From positions 1 through 6,166 of the forward strand of contig JAKSBB010000480.1 in assembly GCA_022361315.1 (NCBI GenBank): 6,166 nucleotides of DNA, given 5' to 3'. A program made the position numbers and the translations under genes. A model generated the notes under the pieces. It did not search any database. It was given only the letters and a program-made list of their open reading frames with translations, and was not told where the DNA came from. Below, one piece after another: positions 1 through 6,029 of the stretch (position 1 is its first letter; each line of letters starts with the position of its first letter). Source of the stretch: Desulfobacterales bacterium (GTDB lineage: Bacteria; Desulfobacterota; Desulfobacteria; Desulfobacterales; Desulfobacteraceae).

Positions 1-149
1 ATTTCTATGGCCTTCCGGGCGGTATGGCGATCAACACCGGCGATCATCACGGCGCGGACACCGGCTTCCTTTGCCCGGGTCATCACTTCCGGCAGATCCT
101 GGGCATAGCTTTTGTCGTTAATATGGCAGTGGGAATCAAATAAAATCAT
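1..149 (-). CDS. TatD-family metal-dependent hydrolase, N-terminal fragment (cut by window edge)
   Basis: Only the first 49 codons lie in the window; the gene runs leftward past position 1. The protein begins MILFDSHCHIND, the classic opening of TatD-family TIM-barrel hydrolases: the His-x-His pair (H7 and H9) supplies two metal ligands at the end of the first beta strand. A second strand follows (AGVRAVMIAGVD, about residues 29-40), also typical. Family members are cytoplasmic metal-dependent DNases or related phosphoesterases (TatD, YcfH, YjjV); which subgroup this is cannot be told from the fragment, so no symbol is given. The ATG at 147-149 is chosen because it places the HxH motif at the usual distance from the N-terminus; there is no strong Shine-Dalgarno sequence before it. 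It is divergent from ftsE and probably not part of the division operon. Confidence 0.9.
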   Translation of the reverse strand, partial: MILFDSHCHINDKSYAQDLPEVMTRAKEAGVRAVMIAGVDRHTARKAIE

Positions 150-230
150 GGGATATCTTTGGTTTACGAGGGGGTTAGGGTCGTTTTATCCTGCCCGGTG
201 CTTCTTCATCTCTTTGGTTGTGTGCAAGTT

Positions 231-284
231 TAAGCCTTCACTGAGTTTGGAAGAAGCCTTTGTTACGGGTTCAGTGAAGGCTTA
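231..284. repeat. Perfect 14-bp inverted repeat (hairpin or operator) in the tatD/ftsE divergent region
   Basis: The left arm TAAGCCTTCACTGA (231-244) is exactly reverse-complementary to the right arm TCAGTGAAGGCTTA (271-284), with 26 bp between. The loop also contains a second copy of the 7-mer AAGCCTT (254-260; first copy 232-238), which could pair with the same right arm (277-283) and form an alternative, shorter hairpin. Neither side carries the T-run expected of an intrinsic terminator, and no gene ends here. It lies 32 bp upstream of the predicted ftsE -35 box and 82 bp upstream of the TatD-family start codon. It could be a regulator site, a structured leader of the leftward transcript, or a remnant of a dispersed palindromic repeat. 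Confidence 0.75.
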
Positions 285-315
285 TCGTGTAAGAAAAACT
301 GTTTTGCAGCACTCC

Positions 316-344
316 TTGACACAAGCGATTTATATCAGTAAATT
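316..344 (+). promoter_or_regulatory. Predicted sigma70-type promoter for the ftsE operon
   Basis: A perfect -35 hexamer TTGACA (316-321) is followed by a 17-bp spacer and a -10-like hexamer TAAATT (339-344, four of six consensus positions). Transcription would begin near 350, leaving a leader of about 40 nt before the ftsE ATG. Three copies of TCAGT (335-339, 344-348, 350-354) lie over the -10 and start region. No other equally good promoter was seen ahead of the five-gene run, so it is the likely source of the operon transcript. Confidence 0.6.
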
Positions 345-380
345 CAGTTTCAGTCAATTACCAGAGACCATAGGGCGACT

Positions 381-386
381 AAGGAA
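381..386 (+). promoter_or_regulatory. Ribosome binding site of ftsE
   Basis: AAGGAA lies just 3 nt before the ATG at 390. The spacing is short but usable, and the match supports 390 as the start of FtsE. Confidence 0.55.
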
Positions 387-389
387 TAT

Positions 390-1088
390 ATGAGCGCGGA
401 CGGCGGTAAAGCCAACATTATCAGATTGTTCAACGTAAGCAAACGGTATGGGGGAAAACTGGCTCTGGATGATGTCTCACTGGACGTTGAACCGGGGGAG
501 TTCATCATTATTTCCGGGCCGTCCGGTGCCGGGAAATCAACGCTTCTCAAAGTATTGTACCTGGCTGAGCGTGTGTCGGAAGGGCAGATTCTCATTGACG
601 GCATGAACCTGGCCCGGATTTCGCCGCGCAAACTGCCATTGTTACGGCGCAGGTTCGGCATGGTATTCCAGGATTTTAAACTGATCCCCAACCGCACCGT
701 GTTTGAGAATGTCGCACTGGTGCTTCAGGTGGCCGGCGAAAAGCCGTCTTATATCCGCAAAAAGGTGATGCACGTCCTCAGAACCACCGGCATGGAGAAA
801 AAGGCCAACCATTTGCCCCCCACCCTGTCCGGGGGGGAACAGCAGCGGGTGGCGGTGGCCAGAGCGGTTGTGGGGGAACCTGCCATCATTCTGGCGGACG
901 AGCCCACGGGCAGCCTGGACGAGCATTCCGCACAACTGGTGTTGGAACTGCTCATGGAATATCACAAAAACGGCGCCACCATATTGATTGCCAGCCATAA
1001 CCTGGGTCTGATCGAGGCATCGATCCGGGGGCGGAACATTGCCCTGAAAGAGGGGAAACTCCAGGGGATTTCCACCATGCTCTATTGA
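390..1088 (+). CDS. ftsE: Cell division ATP-binding protein FtsE
   Basis: This is the 232-residue cytoplasmic ATPase of the FtsEX complex, a type VII ABC system that works by mechanotransmission and not by transport. All nucleotide-binding motifs are present in order: Walker A GPSGAGKST (43-51), Q-loop VFQDFKLI with Q94, ABC signature LSGGEQQR (146-153), Walker B IILADE (166-171), D-loop SLD (175-177) and switch histidine H203. The VFQDFKLIPNRTVFENV stretch is characteristic of FtsE and separates it from LolD- or MacB-type ATPases, as does the FtsX gene immediately downstream. Length is normal for the family. Expected role: ATP-driven control, through FtsX, of periplasmic peptidoglycan-hydrolase activators at the septum. 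It is the first gene of the operon, behind a predicted promoter at 316-344. A run of seven G (831-837) falls inside the signature-motif codons. Confidence 0.96.
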   Translation: MSADGGKANIIRLFNVSKRYGGKLALDDVSLDVEPGEFIIISGPSGAGKSTLLKVLYLAERVSEGQILIDGMNLARISPRKLPLLRRRFGMVFQDFKLIPNRTVFENVALVLQVAGEKPSYIRKKVMHVLRTTGMEKKANHLPPTLSGGEQQRVAVARAVVGEPAIILADEPTGSLDEHSAQLVLELLMEYHKNGATILIASHNLGLIEASIRGRNIALKEGKLQGISTMLY

Positions 1089-1092
1089 GGAG
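1087..1092 (+). promoter_or_regulatory. Ribosome binding site of ftsX, overlapping the ftsE stop
   Basis: GAGGAG overlaps the ftsE TGA codon (1086-1088). It lies downstream of the possible TTG start at 1085 and 13 nt before the ATG at 1106, so it argues for the ATG even though the spacing is long. The overlap suggests that ftsE and ftsX translation are coupled. Confidence 0.5.
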
Positions 1093-1105
1093 AATTGCCG
1101 TATCC

Positions 1106-1981
1106 ATGACCCGAACCGTTAAAAAAGCCCTTGCAGATATCCGGTCCAACCGGTTTTTGAACCTGATCACCATCGTTACCATCGCCTTGTCCATTCTCGT
1201 GGTGTCTGTTTTTCTACTCTTTTTTGAAAATGCCAGCCGGGTGCTGGAATCCTGGAATCAGGGGGGGCGGGCCATGGTGTATCTGGACCGGCGATTCACC
1301 CCGGAGATGTTGCCGGAACTCAAAGAACAAATCGCAGGCCTGGGTCGCATCGATCAGATGACCTTTATTTCAAAGGATGCTGCCCTGGACCGGCTCCAGA
1401 AGGAAATGGGTGCAAAGACAAGGTTTTTTGAGTCCCTTGAAAACAATCCCCTGCCCCATGCCCTGGAAATTTCCGTAACCGAATTGTCCGGATTTGAGCA
1501 ATTGACGGCTTTGGCTGCCGGTATTGAAGCCCTGGATATGGTGGAATCCGTTGAATACGGTCAGGGGTGGCTGGGGCGTTTTTTACGGCTGTTCAACCTC
1601 TTTAAAATGACCGGCTATGCCATGTGCAGCCTCTTTCTGCTCATCGCCCTTTTCATTACCGCCAATACAGTGCGGCTGGCATTTTACGCCAGAAAAACCG
1701 AGATTGAAATCATGCGCCTGGTGGGGGCCACCGAAGGCTTTATCAAAACGCCTTTTTATGTGGAAGGATTGCTCCAGGGTTTTTTGGGGGGCGCGCTTGG
1801 CGTGACTATTCTTCTGGCCGGATATCTGACCCTCTCCTCCGGCATTGCCCAGAACATCGGGGCCTACGTCTATGTGGACATCCGTTTTTTGTCCTGGCAG
1901 GCCATGGCCCTTATTTTGTCCAGCAGTACATTCTTAGGTTGGTTCGGATGTTATCTGTCCCTGAAACAAATACTTCGGTAA
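1106..1981 (+). CDS. ftsX: Cell division permease-like protein FtsX
   Basis: This 291-residue inner-membrane partner of FtsE has the standard FtsX layout: a short cytoplasmic N-terminus, TM1 (about 18-40), a periplasmic domain (about 41-166), then TM2 (about 170-192), TM3 (about 220-243) and TM4 (about 264-284). Family hallmarks are the NPLP motif (114-117), VESVEYGQGW (146-155) leading into TM2, and the cytoplasmic coupling segment RKTEIEIMRLVGAT (196-209), which contacts FtsE. In E. coli the periplasmic domain binds the coiled coil of EnvC, and an EnvC-like gene follows directly here. The ATG at 1106 is preferred over an in-frame TTG at 1085 because the Shine-Dalgarno sequence (1087-1092) lies between them. 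The 3' end overlaps the start of the next gene by 34 nt. It lacks the long cytoplasmic N-terminal extension of the 352-residue E. coli protein. Confidence 0.95.
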   Translation: MTRTVKKALADIRSNRFLNLITIVTIALSILVVSVFLLFFENASRVLESWNQGGRAMVYLDRRFTPEMLPELKEQIAGLGRIDQMTFISKDAALDRLQKEMGAKTRFFESLENNPLPHALEISVTELSGFEQLTALAAGIEALDMVESVEYGQGWLGRFLRLFNLFKMTGYAMCSLFLLIALFITANTVRLAFYARKTEIEIMRLVGATEGFIKTPFYVEGLLQGFLGGALGVTILLAGYLTLSSGIAQNIGAYVYVDIRFLSWQAMALILSSSTFLGWFGCYLSLKQILR

Positions 1982-3453
1982 ACCCGTTGCGGTTTGCTGC
2001 GATTCTGGCGGCCTGCCTTGGGCTGTTTGCCCTTTTCGTTGGCTCGGCCTGGGGTGCAGAGGTCCTTTTTAAAGGGACCACCAGTGCATTCAAACTCAAT
2101 GTGAGATCGGCGCCTTCCCAGAAAGGCAGGGTCGTCATGACCCTGGATAAGGGGGATGAGGTGGACGTTCTGAAGGTGGACGGCGGTATCGGCGGCTGGC
2201 TCACCATCCGATATAAAGGGAAGACCGGGTATGTGAGAAACCGGACCAAATATATGGTGTTGTCCCGGGTTGAAACGGTGTCCGCGAAAGCTGAGGTCAA
2301 ACCTAAGCCTAAATCGAAGCCCAAGGTGGAAGAGCCGCAGAAGATACCTGAAAAGAAAAAAGTCCGGGTGGCTGAAAAACAACAGAAACCGCCTGAAAAA
2401 AAGGCCATTGCCAAAAAAATCGAAGCCGAAACCCGGAAGGTGGATTCCTTCTCCCGCAAAGAAATGGAGATTCTGGACGGCCTCAACGAGATCGATTATT
2501 CCTTAAGCCAGGCCAGGACCCGTGCCAAAGCCCTGCGGCGGGAAAAGGATGTGCTTGTATTTGAGATTAAACGGATTCAGGAGAAAACCGATATCCTCAG
2601 CCGTTCCATGGAAACCAACAAGGATTATGCGGCCCGTCGACTCAATGCCCTGTACCGCATGCATATGATGGGAAGTCTTGAGATGGCCGGGCCTCCGGCC
2701 TCTCTGTTCGACTTTTTTGTCAAGCAGCGGGCATTAAAAAAGGTGGTGGCCTCTGATTTTGATCTGATTGCAAAACAGGCGGGGGATCTGTCAGACCTGA
2801 ACCAGCTGGAAGCGGATCTTGAGGCCCAGCAGTCTGCGAAAAATCTTCTGGAAGAAGAACTCTCCACCCAAATCCTGATCAAGGAAAAGGAATCCGGAAA
2901 AAAAGCCGTAATTCTCAAGGAGATCCGGCGTCAGAAGAAATTGTCCGAGGCCGCTCTTGCCTCCTTGAAATCCTCGGCCGAAGAATTGGACAATACCCTG
3001 AATACCATGGGACTCAAAGGCCGTGCGGATTTGGATGATACCTCCTTTGTGAAACAGAAGGGGCGGTTGCCGTTGCCGGCGGGCAGCAAGATTATATCCA
3101 GATACGGCACCAGCCGCAGCGGGGATTACAAGTCCTTCACTTTTAAAAGTGGAATTGATATAAGGGTGGAGCGTGGAGAGCCCGTCCGATCCGTGTTTAA
3201 GGGCGAGGTCATGTTTGCCCAGTGGCTCAAAGGCTACGGTAATCTTCTGATCATCAACCACGGGGACAATTATTACACCCTCTATGCCCATGTGGAGGAA
3301 ATGTTCAAGAAAAAAGGGGATACCGTTGGTACCGGTGAGGTGATTGCCACGGCCGGTGATTCCGGTTCCATTAAAGGATTGTGTCTCCACTTTGAAGTCC
3401 GGCACCACGGAAAGCCGGTGAATCCAATGACTTGGTTAAACATAGGAGCCTAG
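1948..3453 (+). CDS. envC: EnvC-like murein hydrolase activator: SH3-like domain, coiled coil, degenerate LytM/M23
   Basis: This 501-residue exported protein probably activates periplasmic amidases under FtsEX control. In order: signal peptide (hydrophobic core 15-35, likely cleavage near AWG/A), bacterial SH3-like domain (about 38-105, with LNVRSAPS and the GWLTIRYKGKTGYVRN strand), a very Lys/Pro/Glu-rich linker (about 109-164), a long coiled coil (about 165-352) with the family-typical RRLNALYR hinge near 230-237, and a C-terminal LytM/M23 domain (about 373-497). Of the usual M23 zinc and catalytic residues, D404, H448 (YAH) and H481 remain, but the first ligand His is K400 and the first His of HxH is C479, so peptidase activity is unlikely, as in E. 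coli EnvC. The start at 1948 overlaps ftsX by 34 nt; an in-frame TTG at 1939 and another at 1987 are possible, and no strong Shine-Dalgarno sequence decides. Translational coupling to ftsX is likely. The general label 'M23 peptidase' would fit the fold but not the residues. Confidence 0.9.
   Translation: MLSVPETNTSVNPLRFAAILAACLGLFALFVGSAWGAEVLFKGTTSAFKLNVRSAPSQKGRVVMTLDKGDEVDVLKVDGGIGGWLTIRYKGKTGYVRNRTKYMVLSRVETVSAKAEVKPKPKSKPKVEEPQKIPEKKKVRVAEKQQKPPEKKAIAKKIEAETRKVDSFSRKEMEILDGLNEIDYSLSQARTRAKALRREKDVLVFEIKRIQEKTDILSRSMETNKDYAARRLNALYRMHMMGSLEMAGPPASLFDFFVKQRALKKVVASDFDLIAKQAGDLSDLNQLEADLEAQQSAKNLLEEELSTQILIKEKESGKKAVILKEIRRQKKLSEAALASLKSSAEELDNTLNTMGLKGRADLDDTSFVKQKGRLPLPAGSKIISRYGTSRSGDYKSFTFKSGIDIRVERGEPVRSVFKGEVMFAQWLKGYGNLLIINHGDNYYTLYAHVEEMFKKKGDTVGTGEVIATAGDSGSIKGLCLHFEVRHHGKPVNPMTWLNIGA
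3444..3448 (+). promoter_or_regulatory. Ribosome binding site of ctpA
   Basis: AGGAG lies inside the last codons of envC, 8 nt before the ATG at 3457. It is the best-spaced Shine-Dalgarno sequence in the operon and fixes the CtpA start. Confidence 0.75.
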
Positions 3454-3456
3454 CAG

Positions 3457-4791
3457 ATGATAACATTCGACTCTTTGGTACGTGGCGGGATTTGCCGCGT
3501 TTTTCTGACACTGGCTCTGATCATAAGCGTCTGTGTGGCCGGGCCGGCAGGTGCTGCCGACGAAAAAACCTATCAATCCCTGAAACTCTTTTCCGATGTT
3601 CTGGAAGAGCTGGAACGAAATTATGTGGATGAGGTTGACGCCGAGGAACTGATTCATAATGCCATCCGCGGTATGGTGGGGAACCTTGATCCCCATTCCA
3701 GCTTTATGCCCCCCGAAGCCTTTGACGACCTTCAGGATGATACCAAGGGGGAGTTTTCCGGCATCGGTATTGTCATCACCATGAAAGAGGGGATACTGAC
3801 GGTGGTTTCCCCCATTGAAGGTACCCCGGCATACAAGGCCGGTATCCAGGCCGGTGATATCATCATCAAAATTGATGAGCAGTCCACCAAGGATATGGCC
3901 CTGTGGGAAGCCGTCAGCAAAATGCGGGGCCCCAGGTATAAAGAGGTGCTGATTACAGTGATCCGGGACGGGGAAGCTGCCCCCCTGGAGTTTTCCCTGA
4001 AGCGGGACATGATTCCCATGACCTCGGCCAGATCTGCGGTCCTTACTCCGGGGTACGGATACCTGCGGATTACCAACTTCAGGATGAATACCCTTGAGGA
4101 TGTGGAAAAACAGCTTTTGAAACTGGAAGCCCAGGAAAATGGTCTGAAAGGGTTGATCATAGATCTGCGTGACAATCCCGGCGGTCTTCTGGATCAGGCC
4201 ATCAAAATCTCCGATCTCTTTCTGGAAAAAGGACTGATCGTGGCCATCAAGGGGCGCCTCAAGAAAAATACCCAGGAGTTTAACGCCTATCCCGACGCTG
4301 AAGAAAGAACCTACCCCATCGTGGTCCTGATCAACGGCGGCTCCGCCTCTGCCTCTGAAATCGTGGCCGGCGCCCTTCAGGATCACCACAGGGCATTGAT
4401 TCTCGGCACCCCGTCCTTCGGCAAAGGGTCCGTCCAGACCGTACGCCCCTTGGGTGATGGTTTCGGTATCAAATATACCATTGCCCGGTATTATACGCCC
4501 AGCGGCCGGTCCATCCAGGCCAAAGGAATCGTTCCGGACATTGAAGTCAACCAGGGTACGGTGGTGAAAAGGGATCAGAACGCATCTGCTTTTGACCGGA
4601 TGATGAAAGAACGGAACCTCACCAACAGCCTGAAGCCGGAGGCGCAGGAGGCCGCAGACGCCAAACCGAAATCTGAAACAAAATCCCGGAAGGACAAGGA
4701 AGTTGAAAGACTGAATCAGGATGCCCAGGTGAAACGCGCCCTTGATATCCTCATCAGTTACGGCATCTTCAGTAAACTCAATGGCAGCTAA
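3457..4791 (+). CDS. ctpA: Carboxy-terminal processing serine protease (S41 family), PDZ-containing
   Basis: This is a 444-residue secreted or periplasmic protease of the CtpA/CtpB/Prc family, which cleaves substrates by recognising their C-termini through a PDZ domain. A signal peptide covers residues 1-33 (AGA/A cleavage site). An N-terminal helical segment with DPHSSFM (78-84) leads to the PDZ domain (about 97-182; FSGIGIVI carboxylate-binding loop) and then the protease core with DLRDNPGG (236-243). The catalytic Ser-Lys-Gln triad is complete: S298 in GGSASASEI, K323 in FGKGSVQ and Q327, with the 25- and 4-residue spacings seen in Bacillus CtpB. The YYTPSGRSIQ motif (345-354) is also typical. 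A charged tail (about 392-430) ends the protein. It starts 3 nt after envC. Relatives in other Gram-negatives degrade peptidoglycan hydrolases, which fits the neighbours, but the substrate here is unknown. Confidence 0.95.
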   Translation: MITFDSLVRGGICRVFLTLALIISVCVAGPAGAADEKTYQSLKLFSDVLEELERNYVDEVDAEELIHNAIRGMVGNLDPHSSFMPPEAFDDLQDDTKGEFSGIGIVITMKEGILTVVSPIEGTPAYKAGIQAGDIIIKIDEQSTKDMALWEAVSKMRGPRYKEVLITVIRDGEAAPLEFSLKRDMIPMTSARSAVLTPGYGYLRITNFRMNTLEDVEKQLLKLEAQENGLKGLIIDLRDNPGGLLDQAIKISDLFLEKGLIVAIKGRLKKNTQEFNAYPDAEERTYPIVVLINGGSASASEIVAGALQDHHRALILGTPSFGKGSVQTVRPLGDGFGIKYTIARYYTPSGRSIQAKGIVPDIEVNQGTVVKRDQNASAFDRMMKERNLTNSLKPEAQEAADAKPKSETKSRKDKEVERLNQDAQVKRALDILISYGIFSKLNGS

Positions 4792-5980
4792 GAAGCAGAC
4801 CGGGGGCAGGAAGTCTTCTGCCCCCAAAAAGAAAGCCCCACCCAGGAAAAAAGCAGCCCCCAGGAAATCCCTGAAAAAGAAGTCCCCTAAAAAGGGCGTT
4901 GTACAGGAGTTGACACGGCAGGGTCTTGCCATTGCCATTCTCCTTGCGATCTGCCTGACAGGGGCGATGGTGGCGGATATTTTTATTAATCCGGACGTGC
5001 CGGTGGCCAAACGCCAGGGGAGTGAAACGCGTGCGGCCCAAAAAGAAGCAAAAGTAAAAGAGAAGACCTCTCAGCCCACTAAAACAGTTGCTGCCCCAAA
5101 ATCAGGAACCGGGATATCAAAACCGAAAACACCTGCACCGGAAAAACAAACGGATCTGGTGCCGGTGATGGACGACGCCCTCCCACAGACCAAAAAGAAA
5201 AGCCTCGGCCTCAAGAAAAAAACAATTCCGCCGGCCATTGTATACGAGGTCTTTGAAGACGTGGATCACGGCAGAACGAAAAAGCCCGCCAGGCAGCAGT
5301 CCAAACCGCATTCCCCGCAGATCGCCATTATTATTGATGACATCGGATATGATAAGAAGCTGGCAATGGCCCTTTATTCCGTACACCCGGACATTACCTT
5401 TTCCGTGCTTCCCTTTTCCCCCCACGGCAGAAGTATTGCCACCAAGCTTTCCGCCAAGGGGGCGGAGCTCATGCTTCATCTCCCCATGGAGCCGGTACAG
5501 TATCCAAGGGTGAATCCCGGTCCCGGGGCGTTGCTGTCTTCTATGGCCCCTGATGTGCTTTTGGGGCAGCTTCGTAAAAATCTGGATGCCGTTCCCGGTG
5601 TGACCGGTGTTAACAATCACATGGGGTCAAAACTCACGGCGGATGAAGATAAGATGCATCAGATTTTTACGGTGCTCAAACAGAAAAATCTCTATTTTGT
5701 TGATTCGAGAACATCCCCCCAGTCCAAGGGGGAAACCGCGGCCCGGATGTTTCTGCTCAAGTTTTCCCACAGGGATGTATTTCTGGATAATTTCCAGAAT
5801 GTGGAATACATCTCGGGGCAATTGAAAAAATTGGTGAAAGAGGCCCGCAAACACGGTACAGCTATCGGTATCGGCCACCCGTATCAGGCCACGCTGGATA
5901 CCCTGAGGCTGGAACTTCCCAAGCTCAACGGAAAAGTAGAGCTGGTTCCCGCCTCCCGTCTGGTGGCCATTCCCGGATAA
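4781..5980 (+). CDS. Divergent polysaccharide deacetylase (YibQ/DUF610 family) with basic N-terminal tail and membrane anchor
   Basis: This 399-residue protein has three parts. Residues 1-45 are extremely rich in Lys, Ala, Pro and Ser (an APKKKAPPRKKAAPRK-like stretch, SPKK at 35-38). A single membrane helix follows (about 47-69), and a Lys/Pro/Thr-rich linker (about 70-178) leads to the divergent polysaccharide deacetylase domain (about 180-397). Domain motifs are IAIIIDDIGYD (181-191, paired Asp 186-187), LHLPMEP (232-238), GVNNHMGS (276-283), FVDSRTSP (306-313) and IGIGHP (362-367). These keep the family's Asp and His positions, so enzymatic activity is possible, but the substrate is not established. 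By the positive-inside rule the basic tail should be cytoplasmic and the domain periplasmic. The ATG at 4781 overlaps ctpA by 11 nt and is preferred over an upstream in-frame TTG at 4742; no clear Shine-Dalgarno sequence is visible, so coupling to ctpA is likely. In E. coli, yibQ is also next to envC. Confidence 0.88.
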   Translation: MAAKKQTGGRKSSAPKKKAPPRKKAAPRKSLKKKSPKKGVVQELTRQGLAIAILLAICLTGAMVADIFINPDVPVAKRQGSETRAAQKEAKVKEKTSQPTKTVAAPKSGTGISKPKTPAPEKQTDLVPVMDDALPQTKKKSLGLKKKTIPPAIVYEVFEDVDHGRTKKPARQQSKPHSPQIAIIIDDIGYDKKLAMALYSVHPDITFSVLPFSPHGRSIATKLSAKGAELMLHLPMEPVQYPRVNPGPGALLSSMAPDVLLGQLRKNLDAVPGVTGVNNHMGSKLTADEDKMHQIFTVLKQKNLYFVDSRTSPQSKGETAARMFLLKFSHRDVFLDNFQNVEYISGQLKKLVKEARKHGTAIGIGHPYQATLDTLRLELPKLNGKVELVPASRLVAIPG

Positions 5981-5998
5981 TCTCAGGCCTCCTCATCA

Positions 5999-6029
5999 AG
6001 CCCCGGCAAAGCCCGGCTAAGCCTGGCAG
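5999..6029. repeat. Three imperfect tandem 10-11 bp GC-rich units at the convergent gene junction
   Basis: The units AGCCCCGGCAA (5999-6009), AGCCCGGCTA (6010-6019) and AGCCTGGCAG (6020-6029) follow one another. Each has a small GCC/GGC palindrome. They straddle the stop codon of the minus-strand gene (complement of 6017-6019), so the third unit encodes its last residues. No T-run accompanies them, so they are not called as a terminator; chance or local duplication is possible. Confidence 0.45.

Noticed and set aside
112..393. A 93-codon plus-strand open frame filling the tatD/ftsE intergenic region
   Set aside because: It begins at a TTG inside the minus-strand TatD-family gene, lacks a Shine-Dalgarno sequence, runs through the promoter and palindrome, and its translation resembles no protein type. 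It runs into the ftsE start.
2005..2016. Possible lipobox LAAC in the EnvC signal peptide (residues 20-23), which would make it a lipoprotein
   Set aside because: The Cys lies in the middle of the hydrophobic core and is followed by more hydrophobic residues up to AWGA, so ordinary signal-peptidase cleavage further on is more likely.
1911..2486. Minus-strand open frames opposite the start of envC
   Set aside because: They are antisense to the signal peptide, SH3-like domain and linker of EnvC. Their Phe/Leu/Ser-rich content mirrors the Lys/Glu codons of the linker.
3436..5010. A 524-codon minus-strand open frame opposite ctpA
   Set aside because: It is fully antisense to a textbook CtpA with all catalytic motifs. 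Its translation is rich in Gly, Phe and His in the way expected from reverse reading of biased codons.
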